Assembly: GCF_017309385.1 (NCBI RefSeq)
Contig: NZ_JAFJMJ010000003.1
Coordinates: 744,001-808,000 of the forward strand
Length of the DNA: 64,000 nucleotides
Direction: 5' to 3'
Source of the DNA: Amycolatopsis sp. 195334CR
Lineage (GTDB): Bacteria > Actinomycetota > Actinomycetes > Mycobacteriales > Pseudonocardiaceae
This document shows positions 44,131 to 53,735 of the stretch, one piece after another. Positions within the stretch are counted from its first letter, which is position 1. Each line of letters begins with the position of its first letter. The notes below the pieces were generated by a model. It did no database searches, had not been told where the DNA came from, and worked only from the letters and a program-made list of their open reading frames with translations. The position numbers and the translations under genes were made by a program.

Positions 44131-44583
44131 GTGCTCGATGCGGAGGACCGGGAGCCAGTACTGGGTTTCTCCGGTGACCCCACCGAACTGGGGCGGGTCC
44201 GGCGGTGGGCCAGGACGGTGCTCACCGGGCTGGATCCGCCGGTGCTGGCCGATGCGGTCGGTGCGCTGGACGAACTGGCGTCCAACGCGATCCGCCACGG
44301 TGCGGCACCACGCCGGGTGCGCCTGCGCCGGTCGGCCGGGCGGTTGCGCATCGAGGTCAGCGACGGCTCACCGGAACCGGCCGCGTACCGGGTGCCGGAC
44401 AACGACGGCGGCCGCGGGCTGCGCATGGTCGACGCCTACGTCGACGCCTGGGGGCAGACCACCGGTGACGGCGGGAAGACGGTGTGGGCGGAGCTCGCGC
44501 TCTCCCAACTCGGCCCGGTCACCCTGAAGACCGACGTGACCGGGCGCGAGGTGGCCGGCGGTGAGACCGTGACCCACGGCTGA
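44131..44583 (+). CDS. RsbW-like ATP-binding protein (HATPase_c_2)
   Basis: A 150-residue protein with the GHKL ATPase fold of anti-sigma factor kinases: LADAVGALDELASNAIRHG carries the conserved Asn, and RLRIEVSDGSPEPA and NDGGRGLRMVDAYVD follow. Members phosphorylate anti-anti-sigma proteins and bind sigma factors. It is divergent from the PP2C phosphatase, its likely opponent, with about 200 bases between. No anti-anti-sigma or sigma gene is here. Start is a GTG. Confidence 0.85.
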   Translation: MLDAEDREPVLGFSGDPTELGRVRRWARTVLTGLDPPVLADAVGALDELASNAIRHGAAPRRVRLRRSAGRLRIEVSDGSPEPAAYRVPDNDGGRGLRMVDAYVDAWGQTTGDGGKTVWAELALSQLGPVTLKTDVTGREVAGGETVTHG

Positions 44584-44591
44584 ACAGCGGA

Positions 44592-44624
44592 ACGCGGCGG
44601 CCCCCTCCCCGGGGACCGCCGCGT
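44592..44624. terminator. Bidirectional terminator hairpin
   Basis: ACGCGGCGG (44592-44600) and CCGCCGCGT (44616-44624) pair perfectly and the C/G-rich interior extends the stem. CGGGCTTTTC follows on the plus strand. It lies between the RsbW-like and fasciclin genes, which converge. Confidence 0.8.
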
Positions 44625-44641
44625 CGGGCTTTTCGGTGTGC

Positions 44642-45319
44642 CTACTTGTTGGTGCCCGGCATCAGCACCTTGTCGATCACGAAAACGGTGGCGTTCTTGG
44701 TGGGGATGTTGCCGCACAGCACCTTCGCGCCGTTCACCGTCATGTTCTCGCCGCTGCCCTCGATCTTCAGCGGGCCACCGGCGGTGTTCAGGCTCTCCAG
44801 CGAACCGCCCGCGGCCTCCAGGCCCTTGGCGTCGTAGCGCTTCGGGACGACGTGGTACTGCAGGATCGGGGCGAGCTCGTCCGGCTTGCCCGCGAGCTCG
44901 GTGAACTTCGCGTCGCCCAGCTCGGCGAAGGCGGGGTCGGCCGGGGCGAACACGGTGATCGCTTCCTGGCTGTTCAGCGTGTCCACCAGGTTGGTGGCCT
45001 TGACCGCGGCGACCAGCTTGGTCAGCAGCGGGTTGGTCGAGGCGGCGCTGGCCACCGGCTGCGGGCCCATCGAGTCCAGCGAACCGGGCTCACTGCCCTG
45101 CGGCAGCTGGGAACAGGCCGGGCCGAACACGTCGGCGTTGGTCGTCACCCCGTCACCCGCCGCGGCGGCGGGGCTGGACATCGGCGGCGCCATCTCGCTC
45201 GACGGCGCGGGAGCGGGCGCACTGGTGTTACCGGGGGACGCCATGTCGTCACTACCGCAGGCGGTCAGCGTGAGCGCGGCCACCGCGGCGAAACCGATTC
45301 CGGCGACACGAAGGTTCTT
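44642..45319 (-). CDS. Fasciclin-domain surface lipoprotein
   Basis: A 225-residue lipoprotein with lipobox LTAC (Cys22), a Pro/Ala/Ser-rich linker, and a C-terminal fasciclin domain (NLVDTLNSQEAITVFAPADP, LQYHVVPKRYD, NATVFVIDKVLMPG). Fasciclin domains mediate adhesion at the cell surface; MPT70/MPT83 of mycobacteria are known relatives. I chose the GTG at 45319 because GGAG lies eight bases before it. It follows the molybdopterin oxidoreductase gene on the same strand, as it does in many actinomycetes. Confidence 0.9.
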   Translation of the reverse strand, partial: KNLRVAGIGFAAVAALTLTACGSDDMASPGNTSAPAPAPSSEMAPPMSSPAAAAGDGVTTNADVFGPACSQLPQGSEPGSLDSMGPQPVASAASTNPLLTKLVAAVKATNLVDTLNSQEAITVFAPADPAFAELGDAKFTELAGKPDELAPILQYHVVPKRYDAKGLEAAGGSLESLNTAGGPLKIEGSGENMTVNGAKVLCGNIPTKNATVFVIDKVLMPGTNK

Positions 45320-45422
45320 CACGGAAATCACTCCATTTTCCTGGTGCGCAGCCCTGGGGAGAACTGCCTGTCATCGGTCATTCGGAACTACTGCACGAGC
45401 GGATTGGCACCCGATCGGGTGA

Positions 45423-46979
45423 TTACCGCGTCGAAAAGGAAATCGTGTGCAGGCCGGTCGCGCCGTCGGGCACGGTGCCCTGGCGTTCTTCGGTCTGCGT
45501 GTAGCCGGATTTGTCGGTGGCGCGGCAGGTGATCTGGTGGCTGCCGGCGGGCACGTCGAACTCGTGCCACCACATCCGCCAGGTGTCGAGGTTGACTTCC
45601 TTGGACAGCATGGCTTCCTGCCACGGTCCGCGGTCCAGCCGGACCTCGACCCGGTCGATCCCGGTGTGCTGCGCCCAGGCCACCCCGCCGAGCCGCACCC
45701 GTCCGGCGGGCAGCGTTTCGAAACCCTTCGGGAAATCGATCCTGGACTGCGTTTTGATCGGGGCCTGTTCGGCCCAGTTCCGGTCGAGCCAATAGGCCCG
45801 GCGGGCCGCCCAGGTGGTGACCTCCAGATCGACCACCCATTTGGTGGCCGAAACATATCCGTAGAGACCGGGTACCACCATTCTGGCCGGGAAACCGTGC
45901 TCGACCGGCAGCGGTTCACCGTTCATCCCGATCGCCAGCATCGCGCCGCGCCCCCGGTCCAGCGCGGCGGCCACCGGCGTTCCCGCGGTCCAGCCGTCCA
46001 CGCTGGTCGAGAACAACTGCTCGGCACCGGGACGCACCCCGGCCTCGGTCAGCAGGTCCGCCAGGTCCACCCCGACGAAGTTCGCCGTGGACACGTACGG
46101 GCCACCGACCTCATTGGACACACAGGTCATGGTGATGGTGCGTTCCACCAGCGGCCGGTCGCGGATGTCGGCGAAGTCGTAGGTGACCTCGCGGTCCACC
46201 ATGCCGTGGATGCGCAGGCTCCAGTCCTCGGTCCGCACCTGCGGCACCGACAACGCGGTGTCCACGCGGTAGAAATCCTTATTGGGCGTCAGGAACGGTG
46301 GTGTGCCGAGTTTCGCGAAGTCGGCGTCGGCCGGGATCGCGGGCGCGGTGCGCGCGGGCACCAGTGCGCCGACGCCGGCCCGGGAGGTCGCCGCGTCACG
46401 CGAACCGGCGAGCACCTGTCCGGCGGCACCGGCCACGCCCGCGCCGACCACCACCCCCGCTCCGGCGAGCAACACCGAACGCCGGGACGGGCCGTCTTCC
46501 CGTTCTTCCGCCCTGGTCCGGAAAAGCCGGTGCAGCCAGGCGAAAACCCCGACGCCGGCGAGCAGGCTGGCGATCGGCGCCAGCACGGCGACGGCGCTCA
46601 GGTCCGGACGTGCGGCCACCGCGATGATGCCGATCACGCCGAAAGCCGCGATCACCACCGCGCCGGGCACCACCGACCGCCTCGACGCGAGCCCGGCGGC
46701 GGCCGCCACCAGCACCATCACCACCGCCATGCCCAGCAGCAACACCAGTTTGTCGTAGGTGCCGAAGGTGCGGACGGCGTAGTCCTTCAGTTCCACCGGG
46801 GTCAGGTCGATGGCGCCGTTGCCGACCGCCAGGTACGGCGAGGCGTTGCTGCCGATGAAGCCGGCGACCAGGTGCCCGGCGGCCAGCGCCGCGAGCAGCG
46901 CGAGCACGCCCAGCAACGCCGCGACGAGCCGCGGCACCGCTGCGGTGTCCGATGTGGATCGTGCTTCGTCGCTGGTCAT
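45423..46979 (-). CDS. Membrane-bound molybdopterin-dependent oxidoreductase (sulfite oxidase-like)
   Basis: A 518-residue protein. Four N-terminal membrane helices end before a twin-arginine-like SRRSVLLAGAGVVVG at about residue 150, so the catalytic part is probably outside. The sulfite-oxidase fold follows (DWSLRIHGMVDREVTYDFAD), with the molybdenum-binding Cys in ITMTCVSNEVGG, and a C-terminal dimerisation domain (VRLGGVAWAQHTGIDRVEV, ending TISFSTR). No electron-transfer partner is adjacent. Substrate not determinable. Confidence 0.88.
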   Translation of the reverse strand: MTSDEARSTSDTAAVPRLVAALLGVLALLAALAAGHLVAGFIGSNASPYLAVGNGAIDLTPVELKDYAVRTFGTYDKLVLLLGMAVVMVLVAAAAGLASRRSVVPGAVVIAAFGVIGIIAVAARPDLSAVAVLAPIASLLAGVGVFAWLHRLFRTRAEEREDGPSRRSVLLAGAGVVVGAGVAGAAGQVLAGSRDAATSRAGVGALVPARTAPAIPADADFAKLGTPPFLTPNKDFYRVDTALSVPQVRTEDWSLRIHGMVDREVTYDFADIRDRPLVERTITMTCVSNEVGGPYVSTANFVGVDLADLLTEAGVRPGAEQLFSTSVDGWTAGTPVAAALDRGRGAMLAIGMNGEPLPVEHGFPARMVVPGLYGYVSATKWVVDLEVTTWAARRAYWLDRNWAEQAPIKTQSRIDFPKGFETLPAGRVRLGGVAWAQHTGIDRVEVRLDRGPWQEAMLSKEVNLDTWRMWWHEFDVPAGSHQITCRATDKSGYTQTEERQGTVPDGATGLHTISFSTR

Positions 46980-47122
46980 GCCGGGGATTCGGCACCGGTG
47001 CCGGGGCGGATTGGTCGGCGCGGGAAATTTCGGTGAGCGGCACCACAAAACCCGCCCGTGACGTTTCCCCCACCCCCGTGTCCTTCCACCGACGCGTTCG
47101 ACCACCCGACGAGGAGGACAAG

Positions 47123-47554
47123 ATGGCGAACGAGAAGCAGCAGCAGCCGGGCAGCGACCTGGTCACCACCGAGGGCATCACCACCATCGCCGACACGGTG
47201 GTGCGCAAGGTCGCCGGGCTGGCCGCGCACGAGATCTCCGGGGTGCACGCGCTCGGCGGTGGAGCTTCGCGGGCGTTCAACGCGTTGCGCGAGCGCATTC
47301 CCGGCGCCACCGCGAGCGCCGGGCAGGGCGTCTCGGTCGAGGTCGGCGAACGCCAGGCCGCGGTGGACCTCCAGCTCGAAGTGGAATACGGGGTGGCCAT
47401 CGCCGACCTGAGCCGCGCCGTGCGCCGCAACGTCATCACCGCGGTGGAGCGGATGACCGGACTCCAGGTCGTCGAGGTCAACATCACCGTCGCGGACGTG
47501 CACCTGCCCGACGAGGACGACTCCGCCCCCGCCGAAACCGGCCGCGTGAACTGA
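47123..47554 (+). CDS. Asp23/Gls24 envelope stress protein 1
   Basis: A 143-residue Asp23 family protein (ITTIADTVVRKVAGLAAHEI, SGVHALGG, then VSVEVGERQAAVDLQLEVEY and RNVITAVERMTGLQVVEVNI). In firmicutes Asp23 is held at the membrane by AmaP and takes part in cell-envelope stress. The ATG at 47123 has GAGGAGG upstream. It heads a five-gene operon through 49125 with overlapping or closely spaced genes. Confidence 0.9.
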   Translation: MANEKQQQPGSDLVTTEGITTIADTVVRKVAGLAAHEISGVHALGGGASRAFNALRERIPGATASAGQGVSVEVGERQAAVDLQLEVEYGVAIADLSRAVRRNVITAVERMTGLQVVEVNITVADVHLPDEDDSAPAETGRVN

Positions 47555-47568
47555 GTGGGGGGAAGACC

Positions 47569-47745
47569 ATGAACGCCACCCGCATCGGCTTGCTCACCGG
47601 CCTGGCGCTCGGCCTCGCGGCCGCGTTCGGCGGTTTCGGCGCCTTCCTGATCGTGCTGGTGCTCGGCGGGCTCGGCCTGCTCGTCGGGCGCTTCCTGGAC
47701 GGCGAGCTCGACCTGTCCCAGCTGACCGGCCGCGATCGGGGGTGA
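47569..47745 (+). CDS. DUF2273-like tiny membrane protein
   Basis: A 58-residue protein: start MNATRIGLLTGLALG, a membrane helix (LAAAFGGFGAFLIVLVLGGLGLLVG), and a charged tail (RFLDGELDLSQLTGRDRG). Small proteins of the DUF2273 type habitually accompany Asp23 and AmaP genes. It overlaps the next gene by four bases (GTGA). Its start follows GGGGGGAAG. It is easily missed because of its size. Confidence 0.8.
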   Translation: MNATRIGLLTGLALGLAAAFGGFGAFLIVLVLGGLGLLVGRFLDGELDLSQLTGRDRG

Positions 47746-48062
47746 CCGCGGTGGACACGGAGGACCGCGGCACGCTCACCATCGAGGACCGCGTCGTCGA
47801 GCGCATCGCCACACGCGCGGTCAGCGAACTCGATGGCACCGACCAGCCCGCGAAGGTCCGCGCGCGGGTGACCGGCGATTCGGCGACGCTGGACGTCCGG
47901 CTCGCGCTCAGCTATCCGGTTCCGGTGGCCAGTACCACCGAGAACGCGCGGCGGCACCTGCGGCACCGCGTCGGTGAGCTGGCCGGGCTGACGGTTTCGC
48001 GAGTGGACATCACGGTCGCGGCCCTGCGCACCAGCGCCGCCGAACCGCGGAGGGTCCGGTGA
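47742..48062 (+). CDS. Asp23/Gls24 envelope stress protein 2
   Basis: A 106-residue shorter Asp23 paralogue (TIEDRVVERIATRAVSELDG, then VTGDSATLDVRLALSYPVPV and RHRVGELAGLTVSRVDITV). It lacks the N-terminal extension of the first copy. Starts with GTG overlapping the DUF2273-like gene and ends overlapping the next one, so the operon is tightly coupled. Confidence 0.85.
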   Translation: MTAVDTEDRGTLTIEDRVVERIATRAVSELDGTDQPAKVRARVTGDSATLDVRLALSYPVPVASTTENARRHLRHRVGELAGLTVSRVDITVAALRTSAAEPRRVR

Positions 48063-48562
48063 AGCGCCGTCCCCGCCGCGTGGTGGCGGCCACCTCGGCG
48101 GCGCTGGTGATGGCCGCGGGCAGCACCGTGGTCGCGGTGGTGGCCATCCAGCTGATCCTCGGGGAACGGCCGTGGATCGACTGGAACGCGGTGGCGGGGC
48201 TGGACTGGCGTGCCCTGCCGATCGCGATTTCCGGTGGCACCCTTGTCCTTTTAGGACTCTTACTGGGGTGCGCCGCGGTGCTGCCCGGCAGGCTCACCGT
48301 GCTGCCGTTGCGCCCGGATTCCGGGGTGTCCCGGCCCAGCTACCGGTCCACCCTGCGCCGCGCGGCGGCGAACGTGGACGGGGTGTCGCGGGCGAAGCTC
48401 ACCGTGCGCCGGCGCAGGCTCTCGGCGAAGGTGCGCACTGATCGGACGAACACCACGGGCCTGGCGGACGCCGTGCGCTCGGCGTTGGCCGAACGGCTCG
48501 GCCGAATCGATCCCGCGACCAGCCCGCGGATCTCGGTCAAGGTGGTCAGGAGGACAAAATGA
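48059..48562 (+). CDS. DUF6286-like membrane protein
   Basis: A 167-residue protein with two membrane helices (VVAATSAALVMAAGSTVVAV; GGTLVLLGLLLGCAAVLPG) separated by a Trp-rich loop (ERPWIDWNAVAGLDW) and a C-terminal basic cytoplasmic domain (YRSTLRRAAANVDGVSRAKL). It fits the DUF6286 proteins found in actinomycete Asp23 operons, a recollection I could not test. Overlaps both neighbours. Confidence 0.75.
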   Translation: MKRRPRRVVAATSAALVMAAGSTVVAVVAIQLILGERPWIDWNAVAGLDWRALPIAISGGTLVLLGLLLGCAAVLPGRLTVLPLRPDSGVSRPSYRSTLRRAAANVDGVSRAKLTVRRRRLSAKVRTDRTNTTGLADAVRSALAERLGRIDPATSPRISVKVVRRTK

Positions 48563-49125
48563 CCGGTCTCAACCGCCCGGCGCGGCTCAACCGCGCACTG
48601 CTCGGGCTGTCCGGGCTGACCCTGCTGGCGGCGGGCGGGTTCGCGCTGGGCACCTATTCCGGCAAGCTCACCTGGATCGACCGGTCCGGTCCGCTGCTGC
48701 CCGAGAACCCGCCCACGTGGGCGCTCTACACCACCGCGGCGGTCGCCATCGTGCTCGGCCTGCTGGCGTTGCGGTGGCTGCTGGCCCAGCTGGCGCAGAA
48801 GCCGAAAACGCACACTTGGCGCTACGAAAGCGATCCCGCGGCGGGGCGCACCGAACTCGCCGCGTCCACCGCGGTCGCGCCCTTCGCCGAGGAGGTCAGC
48901 GCCTACGCCGGGGTGCACTCGGCACGCGCCACGCTGGCGGGCCCGCGTCACGCGCCGACGCTGGCGGTGATCATCCGGGCCCACGATTCCGGTGATCTCA
49001 GTGCAATCCGGGATCGACTGGACACCGAAGCCGTCCCGCGCCTGCGACAAGCGCTGGACCTGGACACCCTGCCGCTCACCGTCGAATACCGCTTCACCGC
49101 CGCCGCCGGTGAACGCGTGCGTTAG
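48559..49125 (+). CDS. amaP: AmaP-like membrane anchor of the Asp23 complex
   Basis: A 188-residue protein with two N-terminal membrane helices (ALLGLSGLTLLAAGGFALGT; ALYTTAAVAIVLGLLALRWL) and a cytoplasmic domain resembling the Asp23 fold (LAVIIRAHDSGDLSAIRDRL). Architecture and position as the last gene of the operon match AmaP, which tethers Asp23 proteins to the membrane. Confidence 0.75.
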   Translation: MTGLNRPARLNRALLGLSGLTLLAAGGFALGTYSGKLTWIDRSGPLLPENPPTWALYTTAAVAIVLGLLALRWLLAQLAQKPKTHTWRYESDPAAGRTELAASTAVAPFAEEVSAYAGVHSARATLAGPRHAPTLAVIIRAHDSGDLSAIRDRLDTEAVPRLRQALDLDTLPLTVEYRFTAAAGERVR

Positions 49126-49153
49126 TTCGCCCGTGATCGTCTAATCTGGCGGC

Positions 49154-49792
49154 ATGCCCACGCCTGATCGCCTGGCCGCTTTCGCGCTCGCGTCGTTCCT
49201 GCTGATCCTCATCCCGGGTCCGGCCGTGCTCTTCGCGGTCAGCCGCGCGCTGGCGTACGGCCGCCGGGTCGCGCTGACGACCGTGCTCGGCGGGGCGCTG
49301 GGCAGTTTCACCGCCGCCACGGCCGTCGCCATCGGGGTGGGCGCCATCATCCAGGCCTCCGCCGTGATCTACACCGTGATCAAGCTCGTCGGCGCCGCCT
49401 ACCTGGTCTACCTGGGTGTCCAGGCGATCCGGCGCCGCCGGGCGCTGCGGGAGGCCTTCGAGGCGGAGGCGGCCCCGATCAGCGGCGGGCGCACGCTGCT
49501 GCAGGGCTTCATCGTCGGCGTGACGAACCCGAAGACGGTGGTGTTCTTCGCGGCGATCCTGCCGCAGTTCGTCGACCCGGGCGCCGGGCAGGCCGGTCTG
49601 CAGATGGTGGTGCTGGGCGCGGTGTTCGCGGTGATCGCACTGGCGATGGATTCGGTGTGGGGCGTGGCGGCGGGCGCGGTCCGATCGTGGTTCGCGCGCT
49701 CGGCGCGGCGCCTGGACCTGGTCGGCGGCGCGGCGGGGCTCACCATGGTCGGGCTCGGCGTCGGGCTGGCCGTCAGCGGCCGCAAGGAGTAG
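49154..49792 (+). CDS. LysE family amino-acid exporter
   Basis: A 212-residue, six-helix exporter. It begins RLAAFALASFLLILIPGPAV, has GRRVALTTVLGGALGSFTAA, and the LysE hallmark LLQGFIVGVTNPKTVVFFAAILPQFVDP. Family members export lysine, threonine or homoserine lactones. TAATCT at 49142-49147 lies seven bases before the ATG, so the message may be leaderless. Confidence 0.9.
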   Translation: MPTPDRLAAFALASFLLILIPGPAVLFAVSRALAYGRRVALTTVLGGALGSFTAATAVAIGVGAIIQASAVIYTVIKLVGAAYLVYLGVQAIRRRRALREAFEAEAAPISGGRTLLQGFIVGVTNPKTVVFFAAILPQFVDPGAGQAGLQMVVLGAVFAVIALAMDSVWGVAAGAVRSWFARSARRLDLVGGAAGLTMVGLGVGLAVSGRKE

Positions 49793-49796
49793 GCGG

Positions 49797-50774
49797 TCAG
49801 CCCACCTGGACCTCACCCTGGTTCAGCACGCGCGGGTGGAAGTAGCCCGCCTGGATCTCGGCGTTGGTGTTGTTGCCGCGCAACTGTTCCGACCAGATCA
49901 TGAAGTAGCTCCAGCGGGTCTGCGAGGTCAGCATCGCGTTGTCCGGGATCTTGCCCATTTCCGCCACGGCCACCGGTTTCTGCCCGGCGATGCCCAGCAG
50001 TTGCTGGTAGTCCGCCGCGCTCGGGTGGTTCTTGTACCAGACGTCCAGCGAGACCAGGTCGACGTAGTCCTCGCCCGGGTAGTACTGCGCCCAGCCGCCG
50101 TTCGGGTTGTCCTGGACGTTCCACACCCAGATGAGGTTGTCCAGGCCCTGGCCGTCGAGGTGGTCGCGGGTGATCCGGTAGAGCTCGGCGCCACCGTCCG
50201 GACCGGGCCGGTTCCCCCACCAGTTCCAGGATTCGTTCATCTCGTGCAGCGGCCGGAACAACACCGGCACGCCCGCGTCCTTCAGCTGGCGCAGGTACGG
50301 CACGACCTCGTCGAGGCGCCGCTTCCACGCCTGGTTCAGCGCGGTGCCCTCGGTGACGACCTGCCGGAACTGCTCGTCGTCGATCCGCGTTTTCACGCCG
50401 CCCTCGAACTCGCAGGTGCTCGGGCCGGTCGGCGTGCAGACGTGCCAGGTGAGCGTGACCAGCGAACCGTTGGCCCATTCGGTTCGGGCCTGGTCGATGA
50501 CGTGCTGCCGGTCGGCCACGTCCGGGGCGCGGAACATCAGGTCGCCACCCCACAGCCCGGGGTACTGCCCGGTGATCGCGTGCACCTGCGCGGTGTACTG
50601 CGACGGCAGCGAGGCCGGTTCCTTGTTGTGCTGCCCCGAAATCACGCCGCCGCCCGCGGTCGCGCGCAGGTGGTCGAGCACCTGCTGCTTCGGGGTGGGC
50701 GGGAACGCCTGTGCCGCCGGGACCACCACGGCTGCCGCCAGCAGGGCAACGGCCATCGAACCGCGAACACGCAT
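49797..50774 (-). CDS. Secreted glycoside hydrolase family 26 (beta-mannanase-like)
   Basis: A 325-residue enzyme with a signal peptide (SMAVALLAAAVVVPAAQA). The GH26 pattern is clear: GVISGQHNKEPASL near the start, acid/base Glu178 in VLFRPLHEMNESWNWWG, and nucleophile Glu272 in PVAVAEMGKIPD. LDNLIWVWNVQDNP and YYPGEDYVDLVSLDVW are typical of the barrel. It probably cleaves beta-mannan outside the cell. No carbohydrate-binding module is attached. The ATG at 50774 is the sensible start. Confidence 0.9.
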   Translation of the reverse strand: MRVRGSMAVALLAAAVVVPAAQAFPPTPKQQVLDHLRATAGGGVISGQHNKEPASLPSQYTAQVHAITGQYPGLWGGDLMFRAPDVADRQHVIDQARTEWANGSLVTLTWHVCTPTGPSTCEFEGGVKTRIDDEQFRQVVTEGTALNQAWKRRLDEVVPYLRQLKDAGVPVLFRPLHEMNESWNWWGNRPGPDGGAELYRITRDHLDGQGLDNLIWVWNVQDNPNGGWAQYYPGEDYVDLVSLDVWYKNHPSAADYQQLLGIAGQKPVAVAEMGKIPDNAMLTSQTRWSYFMIWSEQLRGNNTNAEIQAGYFHPRVLNQGEVQVG

Positions 50775-50864
50775 GGGATCCACCTTCCGCCGGTGAGCCA
50801 CCGACGGTAGCCAGGTGAATCACCCACCGTCCAGGATGTTCAGCTGCCACCCGGCAACCCGCCC

Positions 50865-50894
50865 TTGACCAGGGGCTCTTTCCTTTCCTACTCT
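50865..50894 (+). promoter_or_regulatory. Probable leaderless promoter of the P450 gene
   Basis: TTGACC (50865-50870) and TACTCT (50889-50894) are 18 bases apart, and the expected start site falls on the GTG at 50902. No ribosome site precedes the GTG. Confidence 0.6.
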
Positions 50895-50901
50895 TGGTAA
50901 G

Positions 50902-52206
<1,305 letters not shown>

Positions 52207-52212
52207 GTCCGG

Positions 52213-52467
52213 CCACCCGCACGACTGACGCTTCCCAAGCGGCGGAGCCGCTTGCTGTGGGCCGTCCACCCGCACCGCAGCGGGTTCTCAGGTGGCTTCT
52301 CGCGAGGACAGCTTCACCGTGGTGAATCGGTATTCATGAGGTGGAGCTCCCGGAGCGAGAAGCCGCCTGAGGTTCCGCCACCCGCACCGCTACGCAAGCC
52401 GTGGTCAACCATGCTTTAGGTCCCGCTTCGCCTGCAAGGATCGGGGGCGCTCCGAGGCGAAGCGGGA
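52213..52467. repeat. Cluster of inverted and direct repeats after the P450
   Basis: This non-coding stretch holds three copies of CCACCCGCAC (52213, 52266, 52378), a seven-base-arm hairpin (52236-52254), a 17-base inverted repeat with one mismatch (52287-52303 with 52355-52371), and a perfect 13-base inverted repeat TCCCGCTTCGCCT/AGGCGAAGCGGGA (52421-52433 with 52455-52467). It looks like a composite repeat element, not a gene. The remainder to 52658 shows no gene. Confidence 0.65.
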
Positions 52468-52658
52468 GCTCGAGGGCCGGCCCGTGGGTCACCGCGCGGA
52501 GCCAGGCGAACTGGTCTCCGCTGGGGCGAGGGGGGCGCCCGGGACTTCTCGCGGGCCGGCACCCAGTACAACGCTCCAGCGCCGCCGGTGTTCCGGCGTC
52601 GAGCGTGACCTGTACCTCAGCGTGGTCGTTCGCCCGGTATTTGATCACTCACGGTGAG

Positions 52659-52796
52659 TCAGGCCGACCGCGCCCGCCGCGCGTGGTCGACGATCGCCAC
52701 CGCTCGCTCGACCGACACCAGCTCGGGCATCGGCACGCTGTCGATCTCCGCGCGCCACTGGACCAGCAGCCGGTCCACCACGGTCTCTGTCCACAT
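52659..52796 (-). CDS. Small hypothetical protein
   Basis: A 45-residue frame (MWTETVVDRLLVQWRAEIDS, VPMPELVSVERAVAIVDHAR) with amphipathic helices and natural amino-acid composition. AGGCG lies seven bases before the ATG. I do not recognise it. Size makes it uncertain; the low-repeat codon pattern favours a real gene. Confidence 0.4.
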   Translation of the reverse strand: MWTETVVDRLLVQWRAEIDSVPMPELVSVERAVAIVDHARRARSA

Positions 52797-53028
52797 CACA
52801 CGCCTCGCACTTGGTCGCTTCGGAACCGTTAGTCGGCGTTGGGCACCGTCGCGTTATCAGAGTTTCGGCTGGTGGTGAGCACGGTCACCGTCCACGACGG
52901 AGCTACCGGGCCGGGCCGGGTTAACCCATCCGGGCGGGGGCCGTTCGCACCACGACGGAGCGCGTTCCCCGGGTTAGGCTGGGTGCCCCGGCAGTGTCGC
53001 TAGTGGACTGTCGATGGGAGTGGATGCC

Positions 53029-53343
53029 ATGACACCGAACAACACCACGGTGGTCTCGGCCAGACTGGACCGGGAAATCAGCCACCGCGAAGCCGCCGAA
53101 CTGGCGCAGCGCATGCACGGCGCCGCGCTGATCGCCATCGCCGTGCGGGGTGACCTGCTCGGCGTCGCCAGCCACACCCGGTTCACGCCGTACCCGGCGC
53201 TGGAGATCGCGGGCGAAACCTTCGCCGAGGGCCTGGCCGAGGCGGGCTACAAGATCCGCTCGTGGCGCTCGATCGAATGGCTCTCCGGCGCCGACGCCAC
53301 CCTGCGCCACGCCGACCTCGAATGGCTCCCGCTGGCCGCCTGA
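53029..53343 (+). CDS. Hypothetical protein, about 104 aa
   Basis: A soluble alpha/beta protein: NNTTVVSARLDREISHREAA, then MHGAALIAIAVRGDLLGVAS, GETFAEGLAEAGYKIRSWRS and DLEWLPLAA. No family recognised. The ATG at 53029 has GGGAG eight bases upstream; an in-frame ATG at 53014 is possible. It converges with the S4-domain gene. Confidence 0.6.
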   Translation: MTPNNTTVVSARLDREISHREAAELAQRMHGAALIAIAVRGDLLGVASHTRFTPYPALEIAGETFAEGLAEAGYKIRSWRSIEWLSGADATLRHADLEWLPLAA

Positions 53344-53348
53344 CCGGC

Positions 53349-53717
53349 TCAGGCGCGGCTGGAGCGGAACTTGTCCAGCACCCGCCGTTCGCGCTTCGTC
53401 GGCCGTCCGGCGCCCCGGTCCCGCCGGGCGACCGGGATGGCGGCTTCCGGCGGCGGCGCGGGCGTGCGGTCGATGAAGCAGGTGGCCGCGTCGGCGGCAC
53501 CCACCCGCTTCTGGATCACCCGCACCACCTCGACCACGCGCGTCCGGTCACCCACCCGCGCGCGCACCTCGTCGCCGGGGGACACCGTGGTGGCCGGTTT
53601 CGCCGGCTTGTCGTTGACGCGGACGTGCCCGCCACGACAGGCCGCGGCGGCATCCGGTCGGGTCTTGGTCAGCCGGACCGCCCACAGCCAGCGGTCCACT
53701 CGGGTGGACTCCACCAC
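53349..53717 (-). CDS. RNA-binding S4 domain protein (Hsp15-like)
   Basis: A 122-residue protein. The S4 domain is at the N-terminus (RVDRWLWAVRLTKTRPDAAA, GGHVRVNDKPAKPATTVSPG), followed by a short basic tail (RRDRGAGRPTKRERRVLDKF). This is the HslR/Hsp15 pattern; Hsp15 rescues stalled 50S subunits carrying nascent peptide after heat shock. It may equally be a general RNA-binding protein. Stands between two convergent or co-directional genes with no operon. Confidence 0.88.
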   Translation of the reverse strand: MVESTRVDRWLWAVRLTKTRPDAAAACRGGHVRVNDKPAKPATTVSPGDEVRARVGDRTRVVEVVRVIQKRVGAADAATCFIDRTPAPPPEAAIPVARRDRGAGRPTKRERRVLDKFRSSRA

Positions 53718-53735
53718 CCCATGATGCCCTACCGC

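Noticed and set aside
44642..46979. SigK/RskA regulon locus as in mycobacteria
   Set aside because: The fasciclin and molybdopterin genes resemble that neighbourhood but no sigma factor or anti-sigma gene is present.
52213..52467. CRISPR array
   Set aside because: The repeats are only ten bases long, unevenly spaced and mixed with inverted repeats; no cas gene is present.
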